Shown: one piece after another, positions 54,627 through 64,000 of the stretch
Layout of the letters: each line of letters begins with the position of its first letter
How positions within the stretch are numbered: position 1 is the first letter of the stretch
DNA from: Roseateles toxinivorans
GTDB lineage: Bacteria; Pseudomonadota; Gammaproteobacteria; Burkholderiales; Burkholderiaceae_C
Reading direction: 5' to 3'
Length of the DNA: 64,000 nt
Assembly (NCBI GenBank): GCA_945898095.1
Contig: CAMDHE010000006.1
Span: forward strand, 20,673 to 84,672
Translations under genes and position numbers: made by a program
The notes under the pieces: model-generated
The model's database searches: none
What the model saw: only the letters and a program-made list of their open reading frames with translations
Told to the model about the DNA's origin: nothing

Positions 54627-56249
54627 TCAGTACATCCCAGGCGCGGCCTCGGGCATAGGCACTGCCGGTTTGCTCGGGGCATTGGCTACCATGCAGTCGG
54701 TCGTCAGGATCAGGCTGGCGATAGATGCGGCGTTCTGCAGCGCCAGTCGGGTCACTTTCGCCGGATCTATGACGCCCATCTCCAGCATGTCGCCATATTC
54801 GCGCGTCGCAGCGTTGTAGCCCACTCGCGAGGCCGCTGACTCGACCCTGTGCAGCACGATCGAAGGTTCATCTGCCGCATTGATGACGATCCTTCGCAAC
54901 GGCTCTTCCAAGGCGCGCTGGACGATCTTGATGCCTGACCGCTGATCCAGATTGGGTGCGCTGAGATCGTGCAACACCCTTCCGGCCCGTAGCAAAGCTA
55001 CCCCACCGCCCGGCACAATCCCTTCTTCGACGGCTGCGCGCGTCGCATGCAAGGCATCCTCGACGCGAAGCTTCTTTTCTTTCAATTCAGTCTCGGTAGC
55101 GGCGCCGACCTTGACCAGCGCCACGCCACCAGCCAGTTTGGCAATGCGCTCATCAAGCTGCTTGCGCTCGTACTCGCCGGCCAGCGACTCGCGCTGCTGC
55201 CTGATGGCTGCGACGCGTTCGCGCAACTGGACGGCATCGCCCAAGCCACCGATCAAGGTGGTGCTGTCGCGATCGACCACGATGCGCTTTGCCCGCCCGA
55301 GTTGGTCAAGGCCTGCGCTGGCCAAACTCAACCCGATTTCGCCCGCGATGACTGTGCCGCCGGTCAGCACCGCAATGTCCTGCAGAATCGCCTTGCGTTT
55401 TTCGCCAAACCCCGGGGCTTTCACCGCGCAGGTTTTGACGACGCCGCGCATATTGTTGATCACCAGCATGGCGAGTGCATCGGCATCGACATCTTCGGCA
55501 ATCACCAGCAGCGGGGTGCCTGATTTGGCGACTGTCTCGAGCAGCGGGACCAGGTCCTTGACTGCGGAAAGCTTTTGTTCGCATAACAGGATGCTGGCGT
55601 TTTCCAGCAATACAACTTGTTTTTCGGTGCTGTTGATGAAGTACGACGACAGGTATCCGCGATCGAACTGCAAGCCCTCGACGATCTCGAGTTCGCTGAC
55701 CAAGCCAGTGCCATCCTCGATTGAAATGGCGCCGTCCCGGCCTACTTTGTCCATTGCATTGGCGATCAGTTCGCCGATCGAACGGTCGTTGTTGGCCGAG
55801 ATCGACGCCACATGGGCGATTTCCTGGGATGTCGTTGAAGGTTGAGCCAGCTTTTTCAGCTCTTTCACCACGGCATCGACGGCCATATCGATGCCGCGTT
55901 TCAGATCCATCGGGTTCATGCCTGCCGCCAGGTATTTCAGTCCTTCCTGGATCATCGAATGTGCCAGGACTGTGGCCGTGGTCGTTCCGTCGCCCGCCAT
56001 TTCGCTGGTGCGTGAGGCGACTTCACGCAGCAACTGAGCCCCCATGTTCTCGAAGCGGTCTTCGAGCTCGATCGAGCGGGCGACGACAACGCCCGAGTTG
56101 ACGATCTGAGGTGGACCGAAGTCGCGGTCGATGATCACGGTCCGTCCGCGCGGACCCAAGGTGACCTTGACAGCATCTGCCAGCAGGTCGATGCCCAGGC
56201 GGATCTTGTCGCGAGCCTGATCATGAAACAGCAGTTGTTTGGCAGCCAT
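54627..56249 (-). CDS. groEL: 60-kDa chaperonin GroEL (orphan copy)
   Basis: 540 residues. The chaperonin pattern is complete: [39 protein letters not shown] (ATP site), [15 protein letters not shown] and [12 protein letters not shown]. The C-terminus ends AAPGMY instead of the usual repeated GGM tail, and no groES lies next to it. It is thus probably a specialised GroEL that must borrow GroES or act with the stress proteins. Followed by lon on the same strand. Confidence 0.93.
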   Translation of the reverse strand: MAAKQLLFHDQARDKIRLGIDLLADAVKVTLGPRGRTVIIDRDFGPPQIVNSGVVVARSIELEDRFENMGAQLLREVASRTSEMAGDGTTTATVLAHSMIQEGLKYLAAGMNPMDLKRGIDMAVDAVVKELKKLAQPSTTSQEIAHVASISANNDRSIGELIANAMDKVGRDGAISIEDGTGLVSELEIVEGLQFDRGYLSSYFINSTEKQVVLLENASILLCEQKLSAVKDLVPLLETVAKSGTPLLVIAEDVDADALAMLVINNMRGVVKTCAVKAPGFGEKRKAILQDIAVLTGGTVIAGEIGLSLASAGLDQLGRAKRIVVDRDSTTLIGGLGDAVQLRERVAAIRQQRESLAGEYERKQLDERIAKLAGGVALVKVGAATETELKEKKLRVEDALHATRAAVEEGIVPGGGVALLRAGRVLHDLSAPNLDQRSGIKIVQRALEEPLRRIVINAADEPSIVLHRVESAASRVGYNAATREYGDMLEMGVIDPAKVTRLALQNAASIASLILTTDCMVANAPSKPAVPMPEAAPGMY

Positions 56250-56303
56250 CTTGTTCCCCCTGGTCGGATGATCTGACCTTAGCCAGACCTCGGGTGGGAA
56301 TGA

Positions 56304-56317
56304 TTGAGCCGGAGCAA
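56304..56317. promoter_or_regulatory. possible FNR-like site upstream of groEL
   Basis: TTGAGCCGGAGCAA, one base off TTGA-N6-TCAA, centre 61 bases before the groEL ATG. Confidence 0.35.
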
Positions 56318-56327
56318 GCCACTCCGT

Positions 56328-57647
56328 TCAGTGCCGGTCCGCCTGACCTGCGGACTGCGATTTGCTCATCGCGGCAAACTGGCGATTGAATAGCCTGGTG
56401 ATTTTTTCAGGGTCTGGCACCAGGCGGGCATCGGCGAATACGGTCAGCGTGACCATGCCTTGGTAGCTCAGAATGCTCAGCCCGAGCCCCAGTTGATCAC
56501 CCGGATAGGGAACGCAAAACATCAATCGATCGATCGGCACACCGGCCAGCAAGACCGGGTGATCCGGCCCCACGACATTGGTCAGCACAATGCTGGCTTT
56601 GCTGCCAAAGACCTGATTTGCCAGGTCTTCAAGCAACTTGGGCCCGCGGCCGAAAAGATCGAACAAGAACTGCATGGCAATTGCTTCAGGTGAACGCTTG
56701 AGGGCATCCATGCGCTTCTTGGTCAGGGCCAGCCGTTTCGTTGCAGACGCCACTTCTACTGGCAAGTCGAGGATGACCAGACCGAAGTCATTGCCCAAGT
56801 CACCCTGATTTTTCGGAGCGCGCAAATCGACCGGCACCATGGCGCGCAGCGTGCTTTGGTTCACATTGATACCGCGCTGCATCAGGTAGCTGCGCAAAGC
56901 GCCGGTTGCTACTGCGACGAGCACATCGTTCACCTTGGCACCGGTCGGTGCACCGATTGCCTTGACCTGATCGAGCGACACAGCTTGGGTCCAGGCGACC
57001 GTTTTCCCCGGGCTGAAATCCCCCTTGAAAGGGGAGGGAGGGTCCGGCCATTTCACCAGTTCGAGCAACAAAGCCCCGGCGCCCTTGACGACCAGTCCAG
57101 CCTGCTCGAGCAGGCCCGGCGCAGCGGTTTGCTCCATAGCAACAGGCTGCTTGACGGAACGAACTGGCGGCCTTGTCTTGGCGCCCTTGATGTCGAAAAG
57201 GCGCGCGGTCACTGCCTTCATCGCCGTGCCGTCACCAATGCAGTGGTGGTAACGGAAAATCATCGCGCTACCACCCATCACGCCATCGACGATATGAATC
57301 TGCCAGAGCGGTCGGCTCCGGTCCAGCGGTAGGCTTGCCAGATCGTTGACCAGCGCCATCAATGCTTTTTCGCTTCGGGGAGCCGGCAAAGCGACATGAC
57401 GCAGATGCGGGCCAATCTCGAAGTCCGGCATGTCCTGCCATTCGAGGGTTGGTATGGCCAAACCATGTTCGACCACGCGCTGCCGAAAACGGTCGAATTC
57501 AAGCAGACGGGACTCGAAAATTCTGCTGGCCTTGCCGAAGTCAAGCGGCTGCTGCGTCAATGCAATGCCGGTCACGATGGCCAGGTTGGCCGGTCCGTCG
57601 ATGTGATACCAAGCCGCATCGACGGCACTCATCGGGTAGTTGGCCAT
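56328..57647 (-). CDS. wax ester synthase / diacylglycerol acyltransferase (WS/DGAT)
   Basis: 439 residues. The active-site HHxxxDG is HHCIGDG at residues 134-140, with an N-terminal PMSAVDAAWYHID start typical of the family. C-terminal blocks: MVPVDLRAP, TNVVGPDHPV and GLSILSYQGMVTLTVFADA. It esterifies long-chain alcohols or diacylglycerol with acyl-CoA to make storage wax or triacylglycerol. In the middle, the codons for PPSPFKGDFSPG fall on a hairpin-forming stretch (CCCCTT / AAGGGG at 57021-57034), possibly an inserted repeat. Divergent from the PaaK-like gene. Confidence 0.88.
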   Translation of the reverse strand: MANYPMSAVDAAWYHIDGPANLAIVTGIALTQQPLDFGKASRIFESRLLEFDRFRQRVVEHGLAIPTLEWQDMPDFEIGPHLRHVALPAPRSEKALMALVNDLASLPLDRSRPLWQIHIVDGVMGGSAMIFRYHHCIGDGTAMKAVTARLFDIKGAKTRPPVRSVKQPVAMEQTAAPGLLEQAGLVVKGAGALLLELVKWPDPPSPFKGDFSPGKTVAWTQAVSLDQVKAIGAPTGAKVNDVLVAVATGALRSYLMQRGINVNQSTLRAMVPVDLRAPKNQGDLGNDFGLVILDLPVEVASATKRLALTKKRMDALKRSPEAIAMQFLFDLFGRGPKLLEDLANQVFGSKASIVLTNVVGPDHPVLLAGVPIDRLMFCVPYPGDQLGLGLSILSYQGMVTLTVFADARLVPDPEKITRLFNRQFAAMSKSQSAGQADRH

Positions 57648-57901
57648 GGTTAATTCCGGCGAGGAACTTCAGTCATTGGATGCGTCTATTGCTGTTTCAA
57701 GTTGCTTTGGATATCGAGCAATTTGATTGACATGCCGATTGTTGACCGCTGAGCCGTTCGCCACTTGATGCAGCGCAGCCTCTCGACTGCGAGCAAGACC
57801 GTTGCTCGCGCGCAAATCGATCTCCTCGTGCCGGGGCCATCCTCGCTGTCTGAATCAGTTTTTCTTGATTGAAATCCAACCCTTGCAATGCGCATGCAGC
57901 C

Positions 57902-59317
57902 ATGGAAACCGTGAACGAACATTGGATGTCAGGCGTGATTGCGGCGGACATTGCCATGGCCTCGCATGCGTCTGCCAGGTCGCTCGATGCAAGGCGCCAG
58001 CGACGCCTTAACCAGTTGGTTACAGCAACGATTGCCGGGTCGGGATTTTATCGGGACCAATATGACAGGCATCGTTTTCGTGGCATCGATGCCAGCCTGA
58101 CGGTGGAGCAGCAATTGCAGCGGCTGCCGATCGTCCGCAAGGCCGATTTGATGCGCAGTTTCGGCAGTTGGGTTACTGATCCGCAGATCAAGCTCGAAGA
58201 CCTGCATGCGTTCCTCGGTGATTGCGCGCAAATTGCTGAACCTTTCCTCGGTCGCTATATGGTCTGGGAGAGTTCCGGCAGCAGCGGCGAGCCGGGCATT
58301 TTCGTGCAGGATGCAGCCGCGATGGCGGTGCAGGACGGGCTCGAGGCCTTGCGCCGACCGGCATTGCGACCCTTGCAGCGCATGCTTGATCCTTGGCATC
58401 TCACCGAACGTATTGCTTTCGTCGGCGCCACGACAGGCCATTTCGCCGGCATGGTCTCTGTTGCGAGGCTCAAACGTCTGCTGCCCGCAATCGCTGATCG
58501 GGTCTTCGAGATCTCGTTTCTGCAGCCGACTCCGATGCTGCTTGCTGAACTGGAGGCTGCGGCGCCGACCATCATCACGACCTATCCGAGTGCCGCAGTT
58601 CTGCTTGCCGAGGAAAAACTTGCTGGCCGGTTAAAGCTCGATCCGCAGGAGATACAGACCGGTGGCGAAGCCCTGACGCCGGCGATGCGGCGTTTTGTCT
58701 CCGAGGCTTTCTGCTGTCCGGTCTCCAGCAGTTATGGGGCCTCCGAATTTTTGTCGATGGCCTACGAATGCCGATTCGGCCAACTGCACCTGAATAGCGA
58801 CTGGGCGATTCTTGAATCCGTTGACGCTTCTGGCAATGTATTGCCGGTCGGTGAGCGTGGCAGCAACAGCTTGTTGACCAATCTGGCGAATTTCCGGCAA
58901 CCGTTGATCCGCTATGAACTTGGCGATCGCATTCTGCAGCGGGCTAAGGCCTGTGGCTGCGGCTCGGGCCTGCCGGTCATCGAAGTCGACGGCCGTTCTG
59001 ACGACACTTTGTACCTGGGATCAAGGGCTGCCACCGCAGTTCTGCCGCTGGCGCTGAGCACGGTGATCGAAGAAGCGGCCGGGCTTTTCGATTTCCAGTT
59101 GCAACAAAAGGGCCCCTGTGAGTTGCTCCTGCTGAGCCGCCTCAGCGCGCAGCAGGAGGGCGGGGCGCTGGGCCGTGCGAGTTCAGCGTTGACTGCTTTT
59201 CTTTTGGCCCAGGGTGTTGACGAGTTACGGATTGAATGCCGCTGCGGCATTCCGTTTCAACGTGGGCGCAGCGGCAAGATCAAACGGGTGATCAAGCAAG
59301 AGCCGCAACCGGCCTGA
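57902..59317 (+). CDS. phenylacetate-CoA ligase-like adenylate-forming enzyme
   Basis: 471 residues from ATG 57902. PaaK-type features: WESSGSSGEPGIFV (ATP-binding loop), QTGGEALTPAMRRFV, SSSYGASEF and IRYELGDRI. The C-terminal domain has the catalytic lysine region RGRSGKIKRV. The cysteines KACGCGSG resemble the structural zinc loop of this subgroup. The substrate is unknown; it could activate an aryl or fatty acid for the adjacent WS/DGAT. A weak FNR-like dyad lies at 57865-57878. The 57648-57901 divergent gap holds nothing else recognised. Confidence 0.75.
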   Translation: METVNEHWMSGVIAADIAMASHASARSLDARRQRRLNQLVTATIAGSGFYRDQYDRHRFRGIDASLTVEQQLQRLPIVRKADLMRSFGSWVTDPQIKLEDLHAFLGDCAQIAEPFLGRYMVWESSGSSGEPGIFVQDAAAMAVQDGLEALRRPALRPLQRMLDPWHLTERIAFVGATTGHFAGMVSVARLKRLLPAIADRVFEISFLQPTPMLLAELEAAAPTIITTYPSAAVLLAEEKLAGRLKLDPQEIQTGGEALTPAMRRFVSEAFCCPVSSSYGASEFLSMAYECRFGQLHLNSDWAILESVDASGNVLPVGERGSNSLLTNLANFRQPLIRYELGDRILQRAKACGCGSGLPVIEVDGRSDDTLYLGSRAATAVLPLALSTVIEEAAGLFDFQLQQKGPCELLLLSRLSAQQEGGALGRASSALTAFLLAQGVDELRIECRCGIPFQRGRSGKIKRVIKQEPQPA

Positions 59318-59329
59318 CTCAATGCGGAA

Positions 59330-60094
59330 TCAGCTTAGCGTTTCAAACAGCGCCAAGAATTCCTGGGTCAGTTTGTGGCGTGGATCCAGGTGGATCATCG
59401 GCCGCGCCAGTTCATGTGATTCCTTGATCTTCACGCTCGAACTCAAATAGGGCTGCAGCACCGGCAGGCCTTCATCGATCAACTCGGACACTGTTCGCTG
59501 CGGCAGCACGGCTCTTGGCTGGAACTGGTTGACAACGATGCCTTCGATCGCGAGATCCGGGTTGTGATCGGACTGGATCTCCTTGACGCTTTCCAGCAGA
59601 CCATACAAGGCGCGGCGCGAAAAGTCATCGCAGTCGAAGGGAATCAGGCAACCTTGAGCAGCGATCAAAGCCGAGCGGGTGTAGAAATTCAACGCCGGCG
59701 GCGTGTCGATCCAGACCGAGTCATAGTCGTCTTCGATCTCCAGCAAGGCATCGCGCAGCTTGTAGATTTTGTAGCGACTTTCGAGCTTGCTGTGCAGGTC
59801 ATCGAGCAGGGCACTGGCCGGCACCAGGTGCAGGTTTTCCCAGGGCGTTTCGACAATGTAATCGTCGAGTTTGGCCGCCCTGACGCTGAATTTCAGCGTT
59901 GCATCGAAAAACTCGGCAGCGCCCTGCATTTCCAGATCGGCACCCTCGCCGAGCAGGTAGCGGCTGGAATTACCCTGCCGGTCGAGGTCAATCACCAGCG
60001 TGCGCTGGCCCTGTTGTGCGGCAATTGCTGCAAGATTGCAGGTGATTGTCGACTTGCCGACCCCACCCTTCTGGTTGAAAACGACGCGACGCAT
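59330..60094 (-). CDS. ParA/MinD-family ATPase
   Basis: 254 residues from ATG 60094. Deviant Walker A FNQKGGVGKST at residue 6, followed by VIDLDRQGNSS and the VWIDTPPALNF Walker B region. No parB or centromere-like repeats are next to it, so it is probably not the chromosome-partition ParA. Similar stand-alone ParA-like proteins lie near phaR in some Burkholderiales and may position PHA granules or other cargo, which is an inference from context. Confidence 0.85.
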   Translation of the reverse strand: MRRVVFNQKGGVGKSTITCNLAAIAAQQGQRTLVIDLDRQGNSSRYLLGEGADLEMQGAAEFFDATLKFSVRAAKLDDYIVETPWENLHLVPASALLDDLHSKLESRYKIYKLRDALLEIEDDYDSVWIDTPPALNFYTRSALIAAQGCLIPFDCDDFSRRALYGLLESVKEIQSDHNPDLAIEGIVVNQFQPRAVLPQRTVSELIDEGLPVLQPYLSSSVKIKESHELARPMIHLDPRHKLTQEFLALFETLS

Positions 60095-60132
60095 GACTGA
60101 TTCCTTGTAGGTTGCATGGTGGATATTGTGCA

Positions 60133-60177
60133 CTGCAACATGAAATTCATCCAAACGCTATCTATTGGGTGTTGCAG
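60133..60177. promoter_or_regulatory. possible PhaR operator
   Basis: CTGCAACA at 60133-60140 and its complement TGTTGCAG at 60170-60177 form an inverted repeat of TGC-rich half-sites, the kind bound by PhaR. The rest of the 60095-60402 gap has only a short hairpin (AGGGG / CCCCT at 60318-60332). Confidence 0.3.
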
Positions 60178-60402
60178 CTGCCCTTCCCACTGCTGTCGCG
60201 GACATTGCGATAGCTGAAAGCTTTCTGAGTTCGTAGCATCCCTAAGGGTTGGTAAACACGAAATGCTTGCGCGTCAAACTCTTTCTCAAGAGGCTCCAGC
60301 AAGTTGAGGTGCCGCCGGTAGGGGGTAAACCCCTTCGAACCAAAACAAGCACTCTCGTAAGATGGCGGCGCATTTGCACAACTGGTTCGACAGGAGTTTT
60401 TC

Positions 60403-60990
60403 ATGGTGACTGCCCGCAGAGGCAAGGACGCGATCGGTAATACACCCGAGGCAGCCGGTGTCCGGGTGCTGAAGAAATACCCGAACCGGCGCCTTTATGA
60501 CACCCAGACCAGCAGTTACATCACGCTGGCCGATGTCAAACAAATGGTGCTCGACGGTCATGCATTTGAAGTTCGCGATGCCAAGACCGGTGAAGACCTG
60601 ACCCGTAGTATCTTGCTGCAGATCATTCTGGAAGAAGAGGCTGGCGGTGTGCCGATGTTCAGCACCGCTTCGCTGTCGCAGATCATCCGTTTCTACGGTG
60701 ACTCAATGCAGGGCGTGATGGGAGCCTACCTGGAAAAGAATGTGCAGAGTTTTGGCGAATTGCAGTCCAAGTTTACCGAGCAGAGCCAGGGTCTGGCCTT
60801 CAGCCCCGAGTTGTGGAGCAAGTTTCTGGGTGGCCAGGCGCCGGTGATGCAAGGGCTGATGGGCGGCTATGTCGAGCAGTCCAAGAACCTGATCACGCAA
60901 CTTCAGGAACAGATGCAGGAGCAGATGGAAAAAGCCGGCGCCTTGTTCCCGGGCATGCCCGTGATGCCGGGTTTTCCGCCGAAAAAATAG
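60403..60990 (+). CDS. phaR: polyhydroxyalkanoate synthesis repressor PhaR
   Basis: 195 residues, ATG after AGGAG. The N-terminal PHB accumulation regulatory domain is typical: [21 protein letters not shown] and [29 protein letters not shown] second domain ([21 protein letters not shown]) and a Gln/Met-rich tail follow. It binds PHA granules and DNA and represses phasin and pha genes when polymer is absent. No other pha gene is in the window. Confidence 0.93.
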   Translation: MVTARRGKDAIGNTPEAAGVRVLKKYPNRRLYDTQTSSYITLADVKQMVLDGHAFEVRDAKTGEDLTRSILLQIILEEEAGGVPMFSTASLSQIIRFYGDSMQGVMGAYLEKNVQSFGELQSKFTEQSQGLAFSPELWSKFLGGQAPVMQGLMGGYVEQSKNLITQLQEQMQEQMEKAGALFPGMPVMPGFPPKK

Positions 60991-61088
60991 GGCGAAAAAG
61001 GCGGCCTCCGATTCCGACCTGGGCACCGGAAAAAGCCGCGCAAAAGGGCAGTTGTTGGCAGATGCTCTGGATGAGTGAAAATCCTCGG

Positions 61089-62471
61089 ATGAATTCACCC
61101 ATTATCTTGAGCTCCGTAACGCCGAAAATCGGCTTTGTGTCCCTGGGTTGCCCCAAGGCCTTGACCGATTCAGAGTTGATCCTGACCCAGTTGCGTGCCG
61201 AAGGCTACGAGACCTCCAAGACCTTTGAAGGCGCCGATCTGGTGATCGTCAATACCTGCGGCTTCATCGATGACGCCGTGCGGGAGAGCCTTGACACCAT
61301 CGGCGAAGCTCTGGCCGCCAATGGTCGCGTGATCGTCACCGGCTGCCTCGGCGCCAAGGCGGGAGTCGCCGGCGACAACCTGGTGCGCGAGATTCACCCG
61401 AAAGTGCTGGCCGTCACCGGCCCTCATGCGACTCAGGAGGTGATGGACGCCGTGCACCTGCATGTGCCCAAGCCGCATGACCCTTTCCTCGACCTCGTGC
61501 CTTCCTTTGGCGTCAAGCTCACGCCCAAGCATTACGCCTATCTGAAGATCAGCGAAGGCTGCAATCACCGCTGTTCTTTTTGCATCATCCCGAGCATGCG
61601 TGGCGATCTGGTCTCCAGGCCGATCGGCGATGTGCTGAACGAGGCCAGAGCCCTGTTCGAATCCGGGGTCAAGGAGCTGCTGGTGATCAGCCAGGACACC
61701 AGCGCCTACGGTGTCGACGTCAAATACCGTACCGGTTTCTGGGATGGGAAACCGATCAAGACGCGCATGTTCGATCTGGTCGCCGCCCTGGGCGAGTTGG
61801 CCAAAGCTCATGGCGCCTGGGTACGCCTGCATTACGTCTACCCCTATCCGCATGTCGATGAGGTGCTGCCCCTGATGGCCGAAGGCTTGATCCTGCCTTA
61901 CCTCGATGTGCCGCTGCAGCATGCTCATCCGGATGTGCTCAAGCGCATGAAACGCCCGGCCAATGGCGAGAAGAATATGGAGCGGATCCTGCGCTGGCGC
62001 GAAATCTGCCCTGACATCGTCATCCGCTCGACCTTCATCGCCGGCTTCCCCGGCGAGACCGAAGCCGAGTTTCAATACCTGCTCGACTTCATGCAGGAAG
62101 CGCGCATCGACCGTGCCGGCTGCTTTGCCTACTCGCCGGTGCAGGGCGCCACGGCCAACGAACTTCCTGGCGCATTGCCTGAAGAAGTCCGCAACGAGCG
62201 CCGCGCGCGTTTCATGGCAATTGCCGAGGAAGTTTCAACTGCCAAGTTGCGCAGCCGTATCGGTGCCACGATGCAGGTGCTGGTCGACAAGGCGCCGGCA
62301 ATGGGCCGCAAAGGCGGCGTCGGTCGCTCCTACGCCGATGCGCCCGAGATCGACGGCACCGTGCGTCTGAGCGCACCTGAGAAGGCCAGCAAGACGCTCA
62401 AGGTCGGCACCTTTACCAAGGCGCGCATCGTCGCTGCCGAAGGCCATGATCTGGTCGGAATTCCGTTCTAG
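61089..62471 (+). CDS. rimO: ribosomal protein S12 methylthiotransferase RimO
   Basis: 460 residues from ATG 61089. The N-terminal UPF0004 domain begins [16 protein letters not shown] with its cluster cysteines (VNTCGF, VTGCLG). The radical-SAM domain has CxxxCxxC in [16 protein letters not shown] near residue 157, and a C-terminal TRAM domain ends the protein. It adds a methylthio group to an aspartate of S12. Follows phaR, an order seen in other Burkholderiales. Confidence 0.95.
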   Translation: MNSPIILSSVTPKIGFVSLGCPKALTDSELILTQLRAEGYETSKTFEGADLVIVNTCGFIDDAVRESLDTIGEALAANGRVIVTGCLGAKAGVAGDNLVREIHPKVLAVTGPHATQEVMDAVHLHVPKPHDPFLDLVPSFGVKLTPKHYAYLKISEGCNHRCSFCIIPSMRGDLVSRPIGDVLNEARALFESGVKELLVISQDTSAYGVDVKYRTGFWDGKPIKTRMFDLVAALGELAKAHGAWVRLHYVYPYPHVDEVLPLMAEGLILPYLDVPLQHAHPDVLKRMKRPANGEKNMERILRWREICPDIVIRSTFIAGFPGETEAEFQYLLDFMQEARIDRAGCFAYSPVQGATANELPGALPEEVRNERRARFMAIAEEVSTAKLRSRIGATMQVLVDKAPAMGRKGGVGRSYADAPEIDGTVRLSAPEKASKTLKVGTFTKARIVAAEGHDLVGIPF

Positions 62472-62498
62472 AGCTGTGCCCTTTTCGAGAAAATAGCC

Positions 62499-63683
62499 AT
62501 GACCAAACGCGCCATTTCGACCGAACAAATCCACCACAGTTATCGTGCGCCCGAAGGCTGGAACGCGATTCCGGTGGGTGTCTTCAAGGCTTCGACCGTG
62601 CTGTTCAAGAACACCAGCGACTTGCACCAGGTGAGGACGCCCGACGGCCAGACTTATCGCTATGGCCTGCACGGAACGCCGACGTCCTACACCCTGGCAG
62701 CAAGGCTCGCGACCCTGGAGCGTGCGGAGCATTGCCTGCTGACGCCGAGCGGTCTGTCGGCCGTTACTCTGGTCAGCCTGGGGATCTTGCGGCCTGGCGA
62801 CGAGGTGCTGTTGCCCGATAACGTCTACATGCAGAACCGCCTACTGAGCAAGTCGATGCTGCCGGAATTCGGCATCAGCCACCGCTTCTATGACCCGCTC
62901 GATGCGGCGGGATTCGCCAAACTGCTGAGCCCCAAGACAAAGCTGGTCTGGCTTGAGGCCGCCGGCTCGATCACGCTCGAATTTCCCGATCTGGTCGGTT
63001 TGCTGCAAGCCTGCAAAGCCCATGGGGTGATCACCGCCATCGACAACACCTGGGGTTCGGGCGTGGCATTCAACCCGTTCGAAATCGCGCCTGGACTGGG
63101 CGCCGACATTTCGATCCAGGCCTTGACCAAATATGCTTCTGGAGGTGCCGATGTCCTGATGGGATCGGTCTGCACGCGCGACCTGGCTCTGCATGAAAAG
63201 CTCAACCGCATGCATGAGCATCTCGGCTATGGCCTCGGCCAGAACGACGTCGAACTGGTGCTGCGCGGACTGCCGAGCTTGCTGCTGCGCTATCGCGCCC
63301 AGGACGCCACGACGCGTGCGCTGGCAGCGTGGATGCAGGCCAGGCCTGAGGTGGCGCAGTTGCTGCATCCTGCGTTTGCCGGCAGTCCCGGTCATGAATA
63401 CTGGCAGCAGACCAGCAGTGGCGGCGCAGCCTGCCTGTTTTCGGTGGTGTTCAAGCCCGAATACAGCGCCGCGCAGGTTGACGCCTTTGTCGATGCGCTG
63501 GAACTGTTCGGCATCGGCTATTCCTGGGCGGGACCGATGAGCCTGGCCTTGCCTTGCGAATTGGGCCGCAGCCGTTCATTGAGCCTTCCGATTGCGCAAG
63601 GCTGTGTGGTGCGTTTTGCGATCGGCCTGGAGGATCAGGTCGACCTGATCGCTGACCTGGAACAGGCCTTGGCCCATTTGTAA
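62499..63683 (+). CDS. metC: cystathionine beta-lyase
   Basis: 394 residues. A gamma-family PLP enzyme: YGLHGTPTSYTLAARLATLE, LTPSGLSAV, IDNTWGSGVAFNPF and the PLP lysine in QALTKYASGGADV. It splits cystathionine to homocysteine, pyruvate and ammonia in methionine synthesis. The start MTKRAISTEQIHHSY is supported by a 27-base gap after rimO. Close relatives include other Cys/Met-metabolism lyases, but the motif set favours MetC. Confidence 0.88.
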   Translation: MTKRAISTEQIHHSYRAPEGWNAIPVGVFKASTVLFKNTSDLHQVRTPDGQTYRYGLHGTPTSYTLAARLATLERAEHCLLTPSGLSAVTLVSLGILRPGDEVLLPDNVYMQNRLLSKSMLPEFGISHRFYDPLDAAGFAKLLSPKTKLVWLEAAGSITLEFPDLVGLLQACKAHGVITAIDNTWGSGVAFNPFEIAPGLGADISIQALTKYASGGADVLMGSVCTRDLALHEKLNRMHEHLGYGLGQNDVELVLRGLPSLLLRYRAQDATTRALAAWMQARPEVAQLLHPAFAGSPGHEYWQQTSSGGAACLFSVVFKPEYSAAQVDAFVDALELFGIGYSWAGPMSLALPCELGRSRSLSLPIAQGCVVRFAIGLEDQVDLIADLEQALAHL

Positions 63684-63721
63684 GTCGTACGGGATGCCCC
63701 GCATTTCGCTGGCGCTGCCTA

Positions 63722-63758
63722 GCGGGCTACCGAATACGGCGCAAACTTCGTAGCCCGC
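63722..63758. repeat. intergenic inverted repeat after metC
   Basis: GCGGGCTAC and GTAGCCCGC, a perfect 9-bp pair with a 19-base loop. The following bases (AGCAGCGCAGCGGATT) resemble dispersed REP/BIME-like intergenic repeats. It may act as a terminator between the convergent metC and smpB genes. Confidence 0.45.
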
Positions 63759-63820
63759 CAAGCAGCGCAGCGGATTGCGGGGACTTGATGACTGCTTGAA
63801 AACAGCCTGCTGCGCTTCGC

Positions 63821-64000
63821 TTAGCTCTTTGAGTTAGCTGCATGGCGCATCAACTGCCCCCGCTCCCGCTCCCAGTCGCGTTTCTTTTCGGTGTCGCGTT
63901 TGTCGTGTTCGGCTTTGCCTTTGGCCAGCCCTATGTCGGCTTTCACATGGCTGCCTTTGAAATGCAGATTCAGCGGCACCAGGGTGAAACCCTTCTGCTC
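63821..64000 (-). CDS. smpB: SsrA-binding protein SmpB, C-terminal part (cut by window edge)
   Basis: The last 59 residues, in frame to base 64000. The visible [28 protein letters not shown] and [17 protein letters not shown] are the diagnostic C-terminal half of SmpB, including the positively charged tail that enters the ribosomal A site and mRNA channel. It partners tmRNA in ribosome rescue. The N-terminal half lies beyond the window. Confidence 0.93.
   Translation of the reverse strand, partial: EQKGFTLVPLNLHFKGSHVKADIGLAKGKAEHDKRDTEKKRDWERERGQLMRHAANSKS

Noticed and set aside
57865..57878. FNR site TTGATTGAAATCCA before the PaaK-like gene
   Set aside because: One half-site is imperfect and the dyad lies only 24 bases from the ATG, an unlikely activation position; mentioned only as weak.
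59330..60094. Chromosome or plasmid partition locus
   Set aside because: A lone ParA-like ATPase with no ParB, parS-like repeats or replication gene next to it.

Overview
The window looks like the chromosome of a betaproteobacterium, most likely Burkholderiales. The basis is GC-rich coding sequence, a phaR-rimO-metC-smpB end, a Lys/Ala/Pro-rich histone-like protein, an MXKDX-type small secreted protein, a host-attachment protein and a fused DctQM TRAP permease. No rRNA, tRNA or CRISPR array was seen. Nearly all of the sequence is coding, with ordinary short intergenic gaps.

Region 1 (1-25.2 kb) concerns phosphorus acquisition and membrane-lipid metabolism. It opens with the 3' part of a PhoD-like phosphatase. 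An overlapping ABC-importer operon follows (solute-binding protein, alkaline-phosphatase-superfamily phosphodiesterase, two permeases, ATPase), then a Tat-exported PhoD lipoprotein. Next come a PlcP/LpxH-type metallophosphoesterase, a TRAP transporter with a TatT lipoprotein, LplT, a family-4 glycosyltransferase, an Mpo1-like membrane protein, a class III aminotransferase, phosphatidylserine decarboxylase, an OlsB-like acyltransferase and a hemolysin III (PAQR-like) protein. Tandem xTCA half-sites with the 11-bp periodicity of PhoB boxes lie in front of phoD, plcP, lplT, the glycosyltransferase, the Mpo1-like gene, olsB and hlyIII, and less clearly in front of the aminotransferase. The inference is a PhoB-controlled scheme: phospholipids are degraded to diacylglycerol, which is glycosylated, and ornithine-type lipids are made, while organic phosphorus is scavenged. 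A 3-kb segment (HupE/UreJ-like, TPR protein, small secreted protein) is inserted between phoD and plcP. It is bracketed by a 113-bp direct duplication of the phoD-plcP junction.

Region 2 (25.2-31.1 kb) is mixed housekeeping: an Xaa-Pro aminopeptidase, a 162-bp IS5-type MITE with a TTAG target duplication, an SRAP/YedK protein, a WYL regulator, a patatin-like phospholipase and a host-attachment protein.

Region 3 (31.1-59.3 kb) looks like a low-oxygen/stress island. It holds a giant cyclic beta-glucan synthase (NdvB-like) preceded by a small membrane protein, a NarL-type two-component system, a Crp/Fnr regulator, a nitroreductase, a BON protein, CFA synthase and an operon of acyl-CoA ligase, pyruvate-dehydrogenase E1alpha, E1beta and E2 with a dedicated acyl carrier protein. 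It continues with a universal stress protein, a CBS protein, Hsp20, an extra Lon, a GroES-less GroEL, a wax-ester synthase and a PaaK-like ligase. FNR-type dyads (TTGA-N6-TCAA, exact or one base off) recur 60-105 bp upstream of several of these units.

Region 4 (59.3-64 kb) is conserved housekeeping: a ParA-like ATPase, PhaR, RimO, cystathionine beta-lyase and the 3' end of smpB, which is cut by the window edge.
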